In this document: piece by piece, positions 61,934 through 64,000 of the stretch
Position numbering within the stretch: the stretch's first letter is position 1
Layout: each line of letters starts with the position of its first letter
DNA from: Gammaproteobacteria bacterium
GTDB taxonomy: Bacteria > Pseudomonadota > Gammaproteobacteria > UBA6429 > Thiohalophilaceae
Direction of reading: 5' to 3'
DNA: 64,000 bases
Assembly: GCA_016194635.1 (NCBI GenBank)
Contig: JACQBC010000010.1
Location: 1-64,000, forward strand
Notes under the pieces: generated by a model
The model's database searches: none
What the model was told of the DNA's origin: nothing
What the model saw: only the letters and a program-made list of their open reading frames with translations
Translations under genes and position numbers: made by a program

Positions 61934-62350
61934 TTATGTCATTGACATTGGAATCGTGAGTCGATTAATGCCGGCGCTCCGGCGTACATTATATTCAAGA
62001 ATAATATCCATGCGGTACGGTTCCTTGCTGTTATACGCCGCATCGAGCCTGCGGATTTCAATCCGCGGCTCCCAGCGTGATAGCGCCTGCCGCACAAGGT
62101 GAATGGCCAGCCCCAGCGTGGTTTCATCGGTTGGCATGAATACCAATTGATCAAGATCACAACCGTAATCCTGGCGCATTACGCGCTCGCCCTTGGTGGT
62201 GGTCAACAATAACAGGATGGCTTGGCGAACCGATAAATCTTCATCCACCCACTTCAGCCGGCCGGTAGGCGTGATCTGTAACCCGCTTAAAACCGGCTCA
62301 GTATCAAAATCCGGATGGTGAAAATACAAGGCGCGGAAATTGTTGGTCAT
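61934..62350 (-). CDS. gp25/W-like baseplate protein (Afp9-like)
   Basis: The product has 138 residues of the gp25 family (LSVRQAILLLLTTTKGERVMRQDYGCDLDQLVFMPTDETTLGLAIHLVRQALSRWEPRIEIRRLDA). It initiates sheath assembly on the baseplate. It is one base from the PAAR-like gene, and nine bases ahead of baseplate J. It is clearly distinct from the T6SS TssE (18084-18581), indicating a separate system. Confidence 0.9.
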   Translation of the reverse strand: MTNNFRALYFHHPDFDTEPVLSGLQITPTGRLKWVDEDLSVRQAILLLLTTTKGERVMRQDYGCDLDQLVFMPTDETTLGLAIHLVRQALSRWEPRIEIRRLDAAYNSKEPYRMDIILEYNVRRSAGINRLTIPMSMT

Positions 62351-62351
62351 G

Positions 62352-62690
62352 TTACACCTCAGACACCAGGTTCTGGCCGGGACTGCGAACCTTGTAGATC
62401 ACTGTGCCCGGTGGAGTACCATTGGTTAGGCCGGTCACGGTATCTAAACAGACACGGTGCTTATCGATTCTGATCAGATCGGAATAACCGGCCTGCACTT
62501 TTAAAGTTTGGTTGCACGGATAAATACCAATACCCACCATCGGACAACCCACGATCGGGCGCTGCTCCGGATCGGCTTCCACTAAAATAGGCCGGCCATT
62601 GATCGTCACCAGATGTTGTGATACAGCCATTCCAACCACACCATTTTCATGGGCGCATACTAAGGTGGCGTCAAGGGTTAAGAGTTTCAT
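62352..62690 (-). CDS. PAAR-like spike-tip protein (Afp10-like)
   Basis: The product has 112 residues. It resembles the eCIS/phage PAAR-like tip family: CAHENG near the start, SQHLVTINGRPILVEADPE, VGCPMVGIGIYPCN and HRVCLDTVTGLTNGTPPG, with Cys at 12, 49, 59 and 81. Tip proteins bind the end of the VgrG-like spike and coordinate a metal. The gene overlaps the spike gene by a single base and precedes the gp25 gene. Confidence 0.8.
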   Translation of the reverse strand: MKLLTLDATLVCAHENGVVGMAVSQHLVTINGRPILVEADPEQRPIVGCPMVGIGIYPCNQTLKVQAGYSDLIRIDKHRVCLDTVTGLTNGTPPGTVIYKVRSPGQNLVSEV

Positions 62691-64000
62691 CAGCCGCTCA
62701 CAAAATCGATCGATTGACCGCGTAAGGTGATGGGTTGCCCCGGTGACTCGAACACCATGGGAACCTTGGCGTGAATCGTGAGTTTGTCGCGCGACATCTC
62801 GATAAAACTGCCATCGTTATTGATCATTTTGGCCCTCCCCGGGGATAAACTGATTGCGGTACCGTTACCATTATTTAAAGAAACAGTATTTTTATCCTGG
62901 TCCAAGACAATTTTCTGACCTCCCGCCAGTTGCAAGGTATACTGTTTTATTTCCCCGGCAACCACACCGGCATTGGGAGGTTGCGTAGTGCCGTATAAAC
63001 CTCCCAAGACGAGCGCCTGGGATGGATCATTGTTGATGAATAACACCAGGACACGATCATCGACCGTGTTTAAGGCGATCACACCCTTGTTTTCACCCGC
63101 CCCTGGGATCACGACTTGCAACCAATCCGTTTCGATATTATTAAAATTCGGCAATAACACGCGCATTCTGCCTAAGCCATCCGGATCATCCACGCGCGTG
63201 ACAATACCGAGGGTTGCAAGGTGTTGGGAGTGGGCTTTTTCGAGCCGTTCTGGCGGCGCTGTGTCCAATATCGAAATATAACCCTTGGTATGATCGAACA
63301 AGTGTGTCACCGCCGTTAACACGTAGCATCCCGATACAGGATCGGCCAGGCCGTCAATCTCGATAGGGATGCCTGGCTGCAACCGTGGATCACCGCGTGC
63401 GACGCCGGTAAAGATCACTTCACCGCAAAATCGGCGGTCTAATTCGGCCTGCGCTAATTCATCGGCTTGTATATTGTCTTGCACAGTGACATCGACCATA
63501 GTACGTTCGCCATTGGCGGCGAAGCTTTCCGGGGACACTTGCAGTGCGATTTGACGGCCGCTACGCGGGGCCGAGGCATTGCCGGAATGTTGCTCGGCGC
63601 GCCAAGGATCCCAACCGCTGCTCTTAACGGAACGGCATGCGGGTTCAGCACTGGCTACCACGCGTGATTCCATTAGATTATTTCCTTGAGTCAGGGGTAT
63701 ACGCGTTCCGAAGCCGCTCAAACTACAAAAAACCAGCACCTCATCGCGTAAAATAAAATATTGACCGTGACGTTCCGCAATCTCGGTCATGAGTTCCAAA
63801 TCAGATTGGCGGTATTGAACAATTTTTTTACAAACCGGACCGGTTGCGGCAATGTCGACGGTTAGGGAGAGATCAGCAACTAATGCCTGGACTAATTCGC
63901 GCAAGGTTACTTCCACGTGTGCACGCACCGGTTGGCGTTTACGCAATTGGTGCAATTTATCATAACCTCGAATACGCACGATCTTCTGGCCTTCCGGTCC
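62690..64000 (-). CDS. VgrG/gpD-like spike protein (N-terminus beyond the window)
   Basis: The frame is open through the right edge, giving 437 codons, with the first visible residues GPEGQKIVRIRGYDKLHQL. It contains a gpD/gp27-like domain (SDLELMTEIAERHGQYFILRDEVLVFCSL, TMVDVTVQDNIQADELAQAELDRRF, IDGLADPVSGCYVLTAVTHLFDHTKGYIS) and an OB-fold gpV/gp5-like domain (LATLGIVTRVDDPDGLGRMRVLLPNFNNIETDWLQVVIPGAGENKGVIALNTVDDRVLVLF). It ends in a beta-helical needle (LQLAGGQKIVLDQDKNTVSLNNGNGTAISLSPGRAKMIN). This Afp8-like spike heads the baseplate genes seen here; the remaining sheath, tube and ATPase genes must lie to the right of the window if the system is complete. Confidence 0.9.
   Translation of the reverse strand, partial: GPEGQKIVRIRGYDKLHQLRKRQPVRAHVEVTLRELVQALVADLSLTVDIAATGPVCKKIVQYRQSDLELMTEIAERHGQYFILRDEVLVFCSLSGFGTRIPLTQGNNLMESRVVASAEPACRSVKSSGWDPWRAEQHSGNASAPRSGRQIALQVSPESFAANGERTMVDVTVQDNIQADELAQAELDRRFCGEVIFTGVARGDPRLQPGIPIEIDGLADPVSGCYVLTAVTHLFDHTKGYISILDTAPPERLEKAHSQHLATLGIVTRVDDPDGLGRMRVLLPNFNNIETDWLQVVIPGAGENKGVIALNTVDDRVLVLFINNDPSQALVLGGLYGTTQPPNAGVVAGEIKQYTLQLAGGQKIVLDQDKNTVSLNNGNGTAISLSPGRAKMINNDGSFIEMSRDKLTIHAKVPMVFESPGQPITLRGQSIDFVSG

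Noticed and set aside
1-64000. CRISPR arrays, tRNA or rRNA genes, insertion sequences, prophage integrase
   Set aside because: I saw no regularly spaced repeats, no cloverleaf candidates and no transposase or integrase motifs. The tail-like genes lack phage replication or capsid neighbours in the window.

Overview
The window reads as a chromosomal segment of a Gram-negative member of the Pseudomonadota: outer-membrane lipoproteins with lipoboxes, a TssJ-type secretin-side lipoprotein, periplasmic binding proteins, and candidate sigma-54 promoters. Base composition is intermediate and coding is dense. The class is uncertain. A direct-repeat GTTC-N7-GTTC box in front of a Y-family polymerase and the tandem tssC genes recall Alphaproteobacteria, but the T6SS carries tssJ, which the Agrobacterium-type clusters lack. 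I therefore leave it at phylum level.

Layout. (1) 1-29949: a type VI secretion locus built as two divergent operons around a 0.6 kb regulatory gap (12673-13279). Leftward: fha/tagH, tssJ, tssK, tssL, tssM, tagF, pppA, ppkA (with an added formylglycine-generating-enzyme-like domain), a 60-residue protein, and a MotA/TolQ/ExbB proton-channel subunit cut by the window edge. Rightward: tssA, tssB, two tssC paralogues, tssE, tssF, tssG, a small lipoprotein, clpV, three TPR-type envelope proteins and a short secreted protein. No hcp (tssD) or T6SS vgrG (tssI) lies in the window. (2) 29950-39826: a guanidine assimilation operon. A sigma-54-like promoter and a very clear guanidine-I (ykkC) riboswitch precede an ABC transporter, two DUF1989 proteins (carboxyguanidine deiminase subunits), a biotin-dependent urea/guanidine carboxylase and allophanate hydrolase. 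(3) 39829-46895: a GntR/FCD regulator and a BMP-family ABC transporter operon with a biuret hydrolase gene between its permease and ATPase genes. Biuret hydrolase makes allophanate, so this operon feeds the last enzyme of the guanidine operon. Its control region holds a sigma-54-like promoter overlapping a 16-bp perfect palindrome, a long RNA hairpin, a 37-residue membrane-peptide ORF and a second sigma-54-like site.

(4) 46899-50704: a LprI-like secreted protein, a Y-family DNA polymerase with an SOS-like promoter, LplT and a membrane-anchored glutaredoxin/GST-N protein. (5) 50706-64000, all leftward: the baseplate end of a second contractile injection system (eCIS/phage-tail-like: VgrG-like spike, PAAR-like tip, gp25, baseplate J fused to a propeller-like region, tail protein I), followed by a PASTA-repeat membrane protein, two uncharacterised membrane proteins and two caspase-like (C14) lipoproteins. 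One caspase-like protein also carries an NlpC/P60-like cysteine peptidase domain. The most unusual content is this last module (contractile baseplate + PASTA + caspase pair) and the dual-input allophanate nitrogen-scavenging locus with its layered control DNA.
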